This document shows, piece by piece, positions 32,801 through 41,422 of a DNA stretch of 64,000 nt (positions are counted from its first letter, which is position 1; each line of letters starts with the position of its first letter). The translations under genes and the position numbers were made by a program. The notes below the pieces were generated by a model. That model saw only the letters and a list, made by a program, of their open reading frames with translations, made no database searches and was not told where the DNA came from. This DNA is from Cladocopium goreaui (taxonomy: Eukaryota; Sar; Dinophyceae; Suessiales; Symbiodiniaceae): positions 123,984 through 187,983 of the forward strand of contig CAMXCT020001014.1 of the NCBI GenBank assembly GCA_947184155.2, written 5' to 3'.

Positions 32801-34391
32801 AAGATTGTTTTCAGCTTGCTATCAACAAACCCAAACATGGAAACAGAGGAAAGAGTTCAAGGAGAAGAAGGTTGAAGATTGTGCTTGGACTCCTGTTGTT
32901 GATGAAACTTTGTTGAAGTTTTTGGAATCTGTTGAACACAAGTCTGGTTGGTATCCTTTTGAAAATGGTCATGCTCAAGTTGCCTATCGTGCAAAAGCTT
33001 TGAGAACTCCTGATTCACATTATGATCGAAAGAAGTTTCACTTGAGAACTTCTATTGTGAAGAGGAAAGGAGTTTGGTGGTTGCTTGAGATGAATCATGA
33101 CATGAACAAGGACAATGTTTCCACAAGTTTGGAAGAAGAAGCTGAAGTACTTGTTTCAGTCTTCTTACCTTCAGAGCGTACTTATCTTGCCACGACACCA
33201 CAGTTGACACCAGAGATTGTTGAACAACTCTTGGAACACTTCATGGACCCTGTGAATGGCAGTAATGCCAAGGGAAGAAAACCTATTGGCATGTGTTGTT
33301 TGCATGTTGACGACTTGTTCATTACTGGAACTCCAGAGTTTCTGGAGAAGTTCAAGAAAGTTGTCAAGTCACAATTCAAGATTGGTCATGAAGATGTGAA
33401 TGACTTGATGTTCACTGGTCAACGTGTGAAATGGATCATTGATGAGAAGACCAAGAAGAAATCACACATCACTGTTGAACAATCACTTTGCGTCAGTGAA
33501 CTTACTGAGGTTGTCATACCAAAAGGTTTGAAGGATGAAGACAAATGTGACAAAGATCTCCACACTGCCTACAGATCACTCTTAGGTAGTATCAACTGGT
33601 TACAATCAAGAACCCAATTTCAGTCATGTTATCAGTTTTCACGTTGTGCTTCTGCCGCTGCTTCCCCCACCATAGGTGATTGCAAAACGCTGAACAAACT
33701 TTGCAGGCAAATTGTAGGTGACCCGATGGAACTTATGTTCTGGCCACTGCAAGGTGATCCTAGATTAGTTGCAATGCCAGATGCAGCGTTTAGGAACAAC
33801 AGCGACAAATCCTCACAGCGCGCAATGGTTATTTTCATGGCTGAACCGAGAAAGGAAAAGAGCAAAAACACCAGAGGTTCTCTTATTTTCTTTGAATCAA
33901 CCAAAATCAAACGTACCACGTTGAGCACAACTGTTGCAGAGTTGTATGCACTCATGAAGTGTTATGGTACATGTCAAATGTTGAGAGGACTGATCAAGGA
34001 CATCACTGGACTTTCAAGTGAGATTCATATGAGGACTGATGCAAACAATCTTGTGACTACTGCCAGCACTACTCATGTTCCTGAACAACAAGAGACCATT
34101 CATATGATTCAGATGCTTAGGAAGGAAGCATGTTCAGGTTCCATTGCTGACTTGTCACATATCAGAACTCAATGGTGTTTAGCCGATTGTTTGACCAAGA
34201 AGTCTGCCAATCCTCAGAATCTTATTGATGCTGTTCGACAAGGTGTTCTTAAGGAAGTTGATGCTCATCCACCATTCAGATCATTACTGGAACACAAAGC
34301 TTACCTCGGGTCATGGTTGCCAACAGTTTGCAGTCATGTTGATTTCAGACATGATGTTTTTCTGTTAGGTGACACCTTGAGGGATTCTTGA
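29727..34391 (+). CDS. Copia reverse transcriptase-RNase H polyprotein with MTase-like region
   Basis: 1554 codons. The first ~25 residues overlap the upstream frame and are probably not genuine; family-like sequence resumes at AVMRVNQSKVRRD. Residues ~90-200 look like a Rossmann methyltransferase (DVVELFSSNTGLSWHMA; RGKGFLVIAPPDS) without a clear catalytic Cys. Residues ~470-760 are an acidic, Pro-rich linker. RT starts near 825 (RWVLTIKVDKDGQ), motif A Asp895 (HLDLKTAFLQG), SVYGLADAPRRWW, then about 220 extra residues before the catalytic HVDD (Asp1195, CLHVDDLFITG). RNase H carries MPDAAF (~1352), AELYAL (~1405), RTDANN (~1437) and LADCLTK (~1488). It copies element RNA into DNA. Confidence 0.9.
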   Translation: MEEGKMDQRYCYLSRRCYGQCSCDNAVMRVNQSKVRRDHDEWHDVAVPGLDTSEPVPLAVEDEDDYEPDIAEYAEAYLGEQAHWFCQTGKCDVVELFSSNTGLSWHMARLNMKVGEPIDHKHGWSFNSKKKQNQVWKQLEKLDPEYVLITNPSPNSWKYSVFKFCLDVMKWQADRGKGFLVIAPPDSGFAQFLAWKKFQKDRIKYHIGCFNLDMTNYCRCDPSIKNLRVYYNHDEDFDMLEPQHAFNREGKLWNDPQWKVLPSHLCSFIAQFTQLVPLQNMRQCFLFEDLLEHFDDGALCGTSMFLDREPECSCLLQDLHHVETSIPVPLKHILPQRFTTQLLVQTLRKIDQLPRSTEVSVRESTDPRIIELIPGLQDVRKKTLPQMYFEDCSVFRGTYGRVNPLFQHPEDAVLLIWKPGDYDHVYFMFVSQLYPHHEQFKIHEWSMIVFSRETTGAIKRRVEDPPSSSSTPPNGDDPIHPDQHGDVPPNDDEMLSGDEPEDPLDDDNQPDYNTGPDPGDDDDQEYIIPDDYGPPPDDDLDMPGIQDSGEPQQPSSPSTPFSNPDIPIEEIADPGQDDDSPPGPDPTSEPIRVQRKQRQISTDSTDALPKAKAKVIIKRPKVQLPGHVQPISVPTQKPHEDEDEGPSHDPTASSSHDNTIPLPTTTPTSFTPGDFAQPAQQQSSQGTPELVSSQHDDDETEPYETDDTPVLTEDDIAQLQEEDVDTEPYTSDHSHFVDVDGTVFVPLGPKIQAAPEFGSYDVTGFKQFEQYLAKNGKKQPKAESVITQEVLRKYAKEIKQAKLEEFRSFLDFTAMTFRDKRRHKIDNYVTGRWVLTIKVDKDGQFKKFKARWVCRGFQDAQKYDLQTDSPTATRYGFRVASQHAASMYWDLLHLDLKTAFLQGETYDLDRRVIHVQLPTDIGLPPYLVGLCTRSVYGLADAPRRWWNRLDKFLISLGIQPTRADRCTYVCYDGAFKEPKQVSFADSEATEPAPVTYYVSSQDSEETRDESSDIAEEVHKSLLVEERLFSACYQQTQTWKQRKEFKEKKVEDCAWTPVVDETLLKFLESVEHKSGWYPFENGHAQVAYRAKALRTPDSHYDRKKFHLRTSIVKRKGVWWLLEMNHDMNKDNVSTSLEEEAEVLVSVFLPSERTYLATTPQLTPEIVEQLLEHFMDPVNGSNAKGRKPIGMCCLHVDDLFITGTPEFLEKFKKVVKSQFKIGHEDVNDLMFTGQRVKWIIDEKTKKKSHITVEQSLCVSELTEVVIPKGLKDEDKCDKDLHTAYRSLLGSINWLQSRTQFQSCYQFSRCASAAASPTIGDCKTLNKLCRQIVGDPMELMFWPLQGDPRLVAMPDAAFRNNSDKSSQRAMVIFMAEPRKEKSKNTRGSLIFFESTKIKRTTLSTTVAELYALMKCYGTCQMLRGLIKDITGLSSEIHMRTDANNLVTTASTTHVPEQQETIHMIQMLRKEACSGSIADLSHIRTQWCLADCLTKKSANPQNLIDAVRQGVLKEVDAHPPFRSLLEHKAYLGSWLPTVCSHVDFRHDVFLLGDTLRDS

Positions 34392-34448
34392 CTATTTTTT
34401 CCCGAGAGCGCCTGCGAAGGGTTCTTCGTAAAAAAGCAGCCGTTATAC

Positions 34449-35195
34449 TAGATCTTCACTCCTTCACATCTGCTGATCTAGATCTTCACTCCTTCACATC
34501 TGCGGATCTAGATCTTCACTCCTTCACATCTGCTGATCTAGATCTTCACTCCTTCACATCTGCGGATCTAGATCTTCACTCCTTCACATCTGCTGATCTA
34601 GATCTTCACTCCTTCACATCTGCTGATCTAGATCTTCACTCCTTCACATCTGCTGATCTAGATCTTCACTCCTTCACATCTGCTGATCTAGATCTTCACT
34701 CCTTCACATCTGCGGATCTAGATCTTCACTCCTTCACATCTGCAGATCTAGATCTTCACTCCTTCACATCTGCTGATCTAGATCTTCACACCTTCACATC
34801 TGCAGATCTAGATCTTCACTCCTTCACATCTGCGGATCTAGATCTTCACCCTCACATCTGCGGATCTAGATCTTCACTCCTCACATCTGCTGATCTAGAT
34901 CTTCACTCCTTCACATCTGCGGATCTAGATCTTCACCCTCACATCTGCAGATCTAGATCTTCACACCCTCACATCTGCGATCTAGATCTTCACACCTTCA
35001 CATCTGCAGATCTAGATCTTCACACCTTCACATCTGCAGATCTAGATCTTCACACCCTCACATCTGCAGATCTAGATCTTCATACCCTCACACCTGCAGA
35101 TCTAGATCTTCACACCCTCACACCTGCAGATCTAGATCTTCACACTCTCACATCTGCCGATCTACATCTTCACACCTTCACATCTGCAGATCTCC
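34449..35195. repeat. 30-bp minisatellite with GATCTAGATC palindrome
   Basis: About 25 copies of TCTAGATCTTCACTCCTTCA plus CATCTGCGGA. Each unit contains the palindrome GATCTAGATC. The unit is ten codons long, so a frame stays open and would read LDLHSFTSAD repeatedly. A later subset has CACACCCTCACATCTGC, and a few units lost one to three bases. It begins about 60 bases after the copia stop codon. Confidence 0.97.
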
Positions 35196-35251
35196 TCTCG
35201 CTCTTCTTCTATTCTCTCTTAAGGCGGGGGCGGTGCCGCCGGAGCGCCGCG

Positions 35252-35905
35252 AAACGCAACCCTTTCGCACGAAATGGACGTTGGACGCCAAAAACTGAGG
35301 TAAAATTGCGATTTTACTTTGTCCATTGCAACCCTTTCGCACGAAATGGACGTTGGACGCCAAAAACTGAGGAAAAGTTGCGACTTTGAAGCGTCCCGCG
35401 CAACCCTTTCGCACGAAATGGACGTTGGACGTCAAAAACTCAAGAAAAATTGCAACTTTGAGGTGTCGCGCGCAACCCTTTCGCACGAAATGGACGTTGG
35501 ACGTCAAAAACTGAAGAAAAATTGCAACTTTGAGGTGTCGCGCGCAACCCTTTCGCACGAAATGGACGTTGGACGTCAAAAACTGAGGAAAAATTGCGAC
35601 TTTGAGTTGTCAATCGCAACCCTTACACACGAAATGGAAGTTGGACGTCAAAAACTGAGGAAAAATTGCGACTTTACTTTGTCAATCGCAACCCTTACGC
35701 ACGAAATGGACGTTGGACGTCAAAAACTGAGGAAAAATTGCGACTTTACTTTGTCAATCGCAACCCTTACGCACGAAATGGACGTTGGACGTCAAAAACT
35801 GACGAAAATTGCGACTTTGAGTTGTCAATCGCAACCTTTACGCACGAAATGGACGTTGGACGTCAAAAACTGAGGAAAAATTGCGATTTTACTTGGTCAA
35901 TCGTA
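35252..35905. repeat. 72-bp minisatellite, nine copies
   Basis: Unit CGCAACCCTTACGCACGAAA-TGGACGTTGGACGTCAAAAA-CTGAGGAAAAATTGCGACTT-plus 12. Starts are near 35256, 35328, 35400, 35472, 35544, 35617, 35689, 35761 and 35832. Early copies have CCCTTTCGC, late copies CCCTTACGC, so the array grew in blocks. Confidence 0.95.
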
Positions 35906-35907
35906 AC

Positions 35908-38340
35908 GCTTTCGTCTGTGTAAAAGTGTCTGTGTGTAAAAGCCTCTGTGTGTTAAAGCCTCTGTGTGTAAAAGTGTCTGTGTGTAAAAGTGTCTGTGTG
36001 TAAAAGCGTCTGTGTGTAAAAGTGTCTGTGTGTAAAAGTGTCGTGTGTAAAAGCGGTTGTGTGTAAAAGCGTCTGTGTGTAAAAGGGTCTGTGTGTAAAA
36101 GCGTCTGTGTGTAAAAGCGTCTGTGTGTAAAATCGTCTGTGTGTAAAAGCGTCTGTGTGTAAAAGCGTCTGTGTGTAAAAGCGTCTGTGTGTAAAAGCGT
36201 CTGTGTGTAAAAGTCTCTGCGGGTAAAAGCCTCTGTGTGTAAAAGTCTCTGCGTGTGAAAGAGCCTGTGTGTAAAAAGCGTCTGTGTGTAAAAGCGTCTG
36301 TGTGTAAAAGCGTCTGTGTGTAAAAAGCGTCTGTGTGTAAAAGCGTCTGTGTGTAAAAGCGTCTGTGTGTAAAAGGGTCTGTGTGTAAAAGCGTCTGTGT
36401 GTAAAAGCTTCTGTGTGTAAAAGCGCCTGCGTGTAAAAAGCGTCTGTGTGTAACAGCGTCTGTGTGTAAAAGGGTCTGTGTGTAAAAGCGTCTGTGTGTA
36501 AAAGCTTCTGTGTGTAAAAGCGTCTGTGTGTAAAAGCGTCTGTGTGTAAAAGCGCCTGTGTGTAAAAGCGTCTGTGTGTAAAAGGCGTCTGTGTGTAAAA
36601 GCGTCTGTGTGTAAAAGCGTCTGTGTGTAAAAGCGTCTGTGTGTAAAAGCGTCTGTGTGTAAAAGTGTCTGTGTGTAAAAGCTTCTGTGTGTAAAAGCCT
36701 CTGTGTGTGAAAGTGTTGTGTGTAAAAGTGTCTGTGTGTAAAAGTGTCTGTGTGTAAAAGCGTCTGTGTGTAAAAGGGTCTGTGTGTAAAAGCGTCTGTG
36801 TGTAAAAGCGTCTGTGTGTAAAATCGTCTGTGTGTAAAAGCGCCTGTGTGTAAAAGCGTCTGTGTGTAAAAGCGCCTGTGTGTAAAAGCTTCTGTGTGTA
36901 AAAGCCTCTGTGTGTAAAAGCTTCTGTGTATAAAAGCCTCTGTGTGTAAAAGCTTCTGTGTGTAAAAGCCTCTGTGTGTGAAACTGTTGTGTGTAAAAGC
37001 GCCTGTGTGTAAAAGGGTCTGTGTGAAAAAGCGTCTGTGTGTAAAAGCGTCTGTGTGTAAAAGCGTCTGTGTGTAAAATCGTCTGTGTGTAAAAGCGTCT
37101 GTGTGTAAAAGCGTCTGTGTGTAAAAGCCTCTGTGTGTAAAAGCGTCTGTGTGTAAAAGCGCCTGTGTGTAAAAGCTTCTGTGTGTAAAAGCCTCTGTAT
37201 GTGAAAGTGTTGTGTGTAAAAGTGTCTGTGTGTAAAAGCGTCTGTGTGTAAAAGCGTCTATGTGTAAAAGTCTCTGTGTAAAAGTCTCTGTGTGTAAAAG
37301 CTTCTGTGTGTAAAAGCGCCTGTGTGTAAAAGCTTCTGTGTGTAAAAGCCTCTGTGTGTAAAAGCTTCTGTGTATAAAAGCCTCTGTGTGTAAAAGCTTC
37401 TGTGTGTAAAAGCCTCTGTGTGTGAAGCTGTTGTGTGTAAAAGCGTCTGTGTGTAAAAGGGTCTGTGTGAAAAAGCGTCTGTGTGTAAAAGCGTCTGTGT
37501 GTAAAAGCGTCTGTGTGTAAAAGCGCCTGTGTGTAAAAGCTTCTGTGTGTAAAAGCCTCTGTGTGTAAAAGCATCTGTGTATAAAAGCCTCTGTGTGTAA
37601 AAGCTTCTGTGTGTAAAAGCCTCTGTGTGTGAAACTGTTGTGTGTAAAAGCTTCTGTGTGTAAAAGTGTCTGTGTGTAAAAGCTTCTGTGCGTAAAAGCA
37701 CTTGCGTGTAAAAGCGCCTGTGTGTAAAAGCGTCTGCGTGTAAAAGTGTCTGTGTGTAAAAGTGTCTGTGTGTAAAAGCGACTGTGAAAGTGTTTGTGTG
37801 TAAAAGCATCTGCCTGTAAAAGCGCCTGTGTATAAAAGCGTCTGCGTGTAAAAGTGTCTGTGTGTAAAAGCGTCTGTGTGTAAAAGTGTCTGTGTGTAAA
37901 CGCGTCTGTGAAAGTGTTTGTGTGTAAAAGCGTCTGTGTGTAAAGGAGTCTGTGTGTAAAAGCTTCTGTGTGAAAGCGTCTGTGTGTAAAAGCCTCTGTG
38001 TAAAAGCCTCTGTGTGTGAAAGTGTTTGTGTGTAAAAGCTTCTGTGTGTAACAGCTTCTGTGTGTGAAAGTGTGTGTGTCTAAAAACATCTGCGTGTAAA
38101 AGCGTCTGTGTGTAAAAGCCTATGCGTGTAAAAGTGTCTAGTGTCTGTGTGTAAAGGCGTCTGTGTGTAAAAGCCTATGTGTGTAAAAGTGTCTAGTGTC
38201 TGCGTGTAAAACCTTCTGTGTGTAAAAGCTTCTGTGTGGAAAAGCGTCTGTGTGTAAACGCTTCTGTGTGTAAAGCGTCTGTGTGTAAATGCGTCTGTGT
38301 GTAAAAGCGTCTGTGTGCAAAAGCGTCTGCGTGTGAAAAA
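35908..38340. repeat. 16-bp minisatellite, about 150 copies
   Basis: Unit TGTGTGTAAAAGCGTC (variants GCTTC, GCCTC, GTGTC, GGGTC). Because 16 is not a multiple of 3, three units make a 48-base, 16-residue period, and the minus strand reads (YTQTLLHTDAFTHRRF)n in every frame without stops. Open frames of 561 and 730 codons result. They lack any gene-like feature. Confidence 0.97.
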
Positions 38341-38479
38341 CAATACGAAGGATAGGATGCAAACCAGTGTTTTGTACTTGTAATATATTGTCTTGATACT
38401 ACTTGTCTCGCCTGCCTAAAATACATCTTTAATATATTGTCTTGCAATATAGTGTCTCAATACTAACAACAGAAGACCC

Positions 38480-38517
38480 TGCTCTCTCTCTCTCTCCCTC
38501 TTTCTTTCTCTCTCTCT
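38480..38517. repeat. CT microsatellite at assembly gap
   Basis: (CT)n with CCCTTT interruptions immediately before the run of N. The gap probably represents an unresolved continuation of this microsatellite. Confidence 0.85.
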
Positions 38518-38617
38518 NNNNNNNNNNNNNNNNNNNNNNNNNNNNNNNNNNNNNNNNNNNNNNNNNNNNNNNNNNNNNNNNNNNNNNNNNNNNNNNNNNN
38601 NNNNNNNNNNNNNNNNN
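38518..38617. other. Assembly gap (100 N)
   Basis: Exactly 100 N, the usual placeholder for a scaffold gap of unknown size. Statements about order across this point depend on the scaffolding. Confidence 0.99.
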
Positions 38618-38676
38618 GACTACCATACTCAGAGCTGCTTGAAAAACGTCTTTTTCGCTCTCGGGCCAACCGTCGT

Positions 38677-39257
38677 CTAGTTCTTCAACATGATGTCTGC
38701 AATTTCTGTGTAGCAGTCCCGCACGTAGAACTGCTTCTCGTCCCAAATTTCAGAAACGTTTTGCAACTTGAAACTGCCCGTTTCCGTTCTGAGAATTTGC
38801 CCTTTTAGCTTTGCATCATACAAAGCTCGTGCGAAGGCCTTGACATTCTCGGGAACATCGCTCTGAACCTGAAACCAAGCAAAGCAGCCACAGAAACATA
38901 AACGCTGTCTCACATCAACGAGAAACAAACACAACGAACTCGGGCTACGACTAAAACTAATCTTTGCCAAGAAACGGGTTGTGGTTCGGCAATGCCCTTC
39001 TGAATGCGGTTGTAAAGGCTCTGGGCTATGGCAATACAGTCAGCACTGGCGGAAAACTCATTGGCTAGCGCTTTACGCAAATTCTCCTCGGAAACTTCCA
39101 TGAGACCTTTGCGCCTGTACCCGGAAAGTGCATCTACCACCTTGTTGGCGATGTCTTCATCATACTCCAAATCACACATTTGCTCACGAATCCAGCTTGG
39201 CACCTCATTGTGCTCCACGTCCTTCAACATCTTTGTATTCGGCGGCAGGGCAGAGAA
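38677..39257 (-). CDS. Two-exon gene 3' end, unknown product
   Basis: Exon 39257-38976 (94 codons) follows a CTTACAG acceptor: FSALPPNTKMLKDVEHNEVP, then WIREQMCDLEYDEDIANKVV and RKALANEFSASADCIAIAQS. A 107-base GT-AG intron (38975-38869) joins in phase 0 to exon 38868-38677: VQSDVPENVKAFARALYDAK, then QFYVRDCYTEIADIMLKN and stop TAG. The helical, acidic composition looks genuine, but I do not recognise the family. Upstream exons should lie beyond 39257 and were not found with matching phase. The AT-rich viral-like island begins about 280 bases upstream. Confidence 0.6.
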
Positions 39258-39532
39258 CTGTAAGGCTCGCGCTGCGAAATGCCAAAAGCAGAAGAAATGG
39301 CAAAGAAGGACATAGCACCGAACACGAGCATTGCGCAAGGCAACCATTGCTACAACAAAAGTCTTGAAAGGCAACAGCTCGTATTCCTGCAACAGCTCTT
39401 ACTCCTCCTGACTTTGAATCTGATCTTACTTGAAGCATCAGCGCAGTGCAGTTTGATATTGTTGAGCCTTAACGACAGTGATGGCAAGCACTGGAAGCAA
39501 CAACACATCAGCATGAACAAGCCTTACACCTT

Positions 39533-39708
39533 TCACAATTCGTGGCGTAAATAACCCCTCTTATCATCATCTAAATAGTAATAGTTTTGTCCTACTTTCT
39601 TGTCAATTTCTTCAAGTTTTGCCAAACCAGTTTCACCTGTTTAGCGTATTTGTTGAATTTATCCATCAACTCTTTCATTTCAGTCTTGCTCTCATCTCCA
39701 CTTGACAT
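39533..39708 (-). pseudogene. Small frameshifted ORF in the AT-rich island
   Basis: From ATG 39708 on the minus strand a 38-codon frame (MSSGDESKTEMKELMDKFNK) ends at TAG 39592. The next frame continues with coding-like sequence (LEEIDKKVGQNYYYLDDD) to TGA 39533. The two pieces look like one small acidic, coiled-coil-like protein broken by a single frameshift. The base composition matches the neighbouring viral-like ORFs, not the host gene beside it. Confidence 0.45.
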
Positions 39709-39811
39709 TACTATTTATTCATTTATTTAGAAATTAATTTATATAATTATTTATTTATGAGTTGGAGTTGATAGAAAAACTACTCTTTAAATGGTTTCGT
39801 TTCAATCCATT

Positions 39812-40231
39812 TCAGACATCATCTGTTTTTTTGCTGTTCCGTGGTGTATTCATAACATCTTTTATCAGAACATTTCTATATCTTTCATCTTCTGTTGGAG
39901 GAGTAGTAATTCGATTGAAAGCAAACGAGATGCTGTGGTCTTGGCTATCCAATGTAATCCCCCCTTCATCATCCTTACTGACATTCATAGTCTTATCATT
40001 TTTAGTCAGTTTGAAACTACACGGATTACAACGACAGGTTATGCCTTTGGGGTTTATTTCTATTTCATTTCTCAACTGTAATTTTCCACAACATAATGGA
40101 CAATCAAATATATTATTTTTCCTTGTTAATTTTTGTTCTTTACTTAAATTAATCATTTTAGGTTCATCATCTGATAATTCAAAATCTTCAGGAATAGGAT
40201 ATTTTAATTTATTAACCTTTTTGGGTTGCAT
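39812..40231 (-). CDS. Cys-rich (zinc-ribbon-like) ORF of the viral-like island
   Basis: An intact 139-codon frame from ATG 40231. It has Lys-rich ends and a Cys cluster, FDCPLCCGKLQLR, followed 20 residues later by CRCNPCSFKL, which suggests a zinc ribbon. Codon use is strongly AT-rich, unlike all host genes in the window. It is divergent from the packaging-ATPase remnant at 40424. No named family is recognised. Confidence 0.55.
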   Translation of the reverse strand: MQPKKVNKLKYPIPEDFELSDDEPKMINLSKEQKLTRKNNIFDCPLCCGKLQLRNEIEINPKGITCRCNPCSFKLTKNDKTMNVSKDDEGGITLDSQDHSISFAFNRITTPPTEDERYRNVLIKDVMNTPRNSKKTDDV

Positions 40232-40423
40232 ATTATTAATAATTAGATATTACAATACATAAAATCTAATTATGTTAAAATGTGGGAAGACGAGAAAAAA
40301 TGCACAGAGGGAGGGCGTTATGCATCAAACTAATTACTGCCTATGAGGATTGATATTACACTACCCCAGTAGAGCTGTTCCAATGATGAATATCAATATT
40401 ATATTATATAACTAAATTTCTAA

Positions 40424-40932
40424 ATGTTATTAATGAAAGATTTATTACCTCCAACAATAGAACCTATTAATGTAAAACAATATGAGTTCAAACAATCACC
40501 ATACCCACAAGCTGACAAGCTACCTTTAGAAGTATTATTGTTTCAGCTTCACAAGGTGGTAAAGGTATCCTTATACAAAATCTTGTATTAAAAATTTATA
40601 GAGACTGCTTTGAAAGAATATACATTGTCTCACCGACAGCTCACATTGATAAAGCTTACAAAGAAATTATAAAATATGTTGAGAAAGAACTGAAAGTAGA
40701 TAATAAAAAAGAACAGTATTTATTTGATGAATATAATCCAGAAGCATTAACTCACATCATTGACACACAACATAAAGTCATAGAATATCAGAAAAGAAAC
40801 AAGATGAAAAAATTATACAGTTGTCTGTTAATAATAGATGACTGGGCTGCAGCGGCGATCATTGCTGTGACTTTCATTGCAGCGACGGTCGCTGCAGGGA
40901 AAATCATTGCAGTGACTTTCAAAGCTCCATAA
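40424..40932 (+). pseudogene. A32-like viral DNA-packaging ATPase remnant, frameshifted and truncated
   Basis: ATG 40424 opens a frame (LLPPTIEPINVKQYEFKQSP) that loses phase before 40540. The next frame carries a P-loop region, SIIVSASQGGKGILIQ (40543-40566 is the Walker A part), then CFERIYIVSPTAHIDKAY, and 92 residues later a Walker B, LLIIDDWA (40825-40848). This order and these words are typical of packaging ATPases of large DNA viruses, virophages and polinton-like viruses. The Walker A final Ser/Thr is Gly here, a frameshift is present, and the family sequence stops right after Walker B. Host-like repeat text follows to TAA 40932. It is a dead copy. Confidence 0.65.
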
Positions 40933-41422
40933 CACGAAAGCATAGACTTCTAGATTTCCTTTGACAGAGGCTGCGGGCCATGAGTGCGGAGCCGTTCTGT
41001 TTGGTGTATACCTATACATCCATGTGTGTGTATATTTTTTCCCTCTCTCTAATCTCTATTCCATTTCTCTCCCTCTCTTTCTCTTGATATCTTGCCGGTC
41101 TATATGGTTGGGACCGCTTCTAACATTTACCATTCCGGATGTCCGGATGTGCATTGCCCTTGCCCTGGATTCCTGGCACTTGCAAAGTTTGACATGACCT
41201 GTGCATGGCACGCGCGAAAGCTTGAAACGCACATTTTGGCCATTGCAAAGCTGAAGTTCCTAGTAGTTAGTAGTTCTTCGGCTCCTACTAGGGGTTCAAA
41301 TTATAGCATAGGCAAACTGCTGATTAATAGTTAAAATTGCAGTTGCCTGCGCAAATCTGGAATTGCCTTTGCAACTCAGAAAATTTTCCTGATGCCAGGG
41401 CGCGGCATCAGAAAGGGGTCCC
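40933..41422. other. No gene recognised
   Basis: Contains a CT-rich stretch (41037-41088). No exon identified. It separates the AT-rich island from the minus-strand gene at 41423. Confidence 0.35.

Larger units (their letters stand above)
25413..34391 (+). mobile_element. Ty1/copia LTR retrotransposon, 3' LTR missing, one frameshift
   Basis: Order is Gag - protease - integrase - (methyltransferase-like region) - reverse transcriptase - RNase H. Integrase before RT defines the copia order. The coding part spans two overlapping frames (25468-29832 and 29727-34391). A single-base change near 29,800 separates them. No copy of the presumed 5' LTR is seen after 34391, where a 30-bp satellite begins within 60 bases. 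The element is therefore either 3'-truncated or its LTR was replaced by the satellite. Apart from the frameshift, the frames are free of stops over 8.9 kb, which points to recent activity. Confidence 0.9.

Noticed and set aside
34449..38340. CRISPR array
   Set aside because: Units are contiguous without unique spacers, and the genome is eukaryotic.
35889..38343. Very long minus-strand open frames (up to 730 codons)
   Set aside because: They are an arithmetic product of the 16-bp unit, which has no stop in any minus frame. No start context, domain or splice structure.
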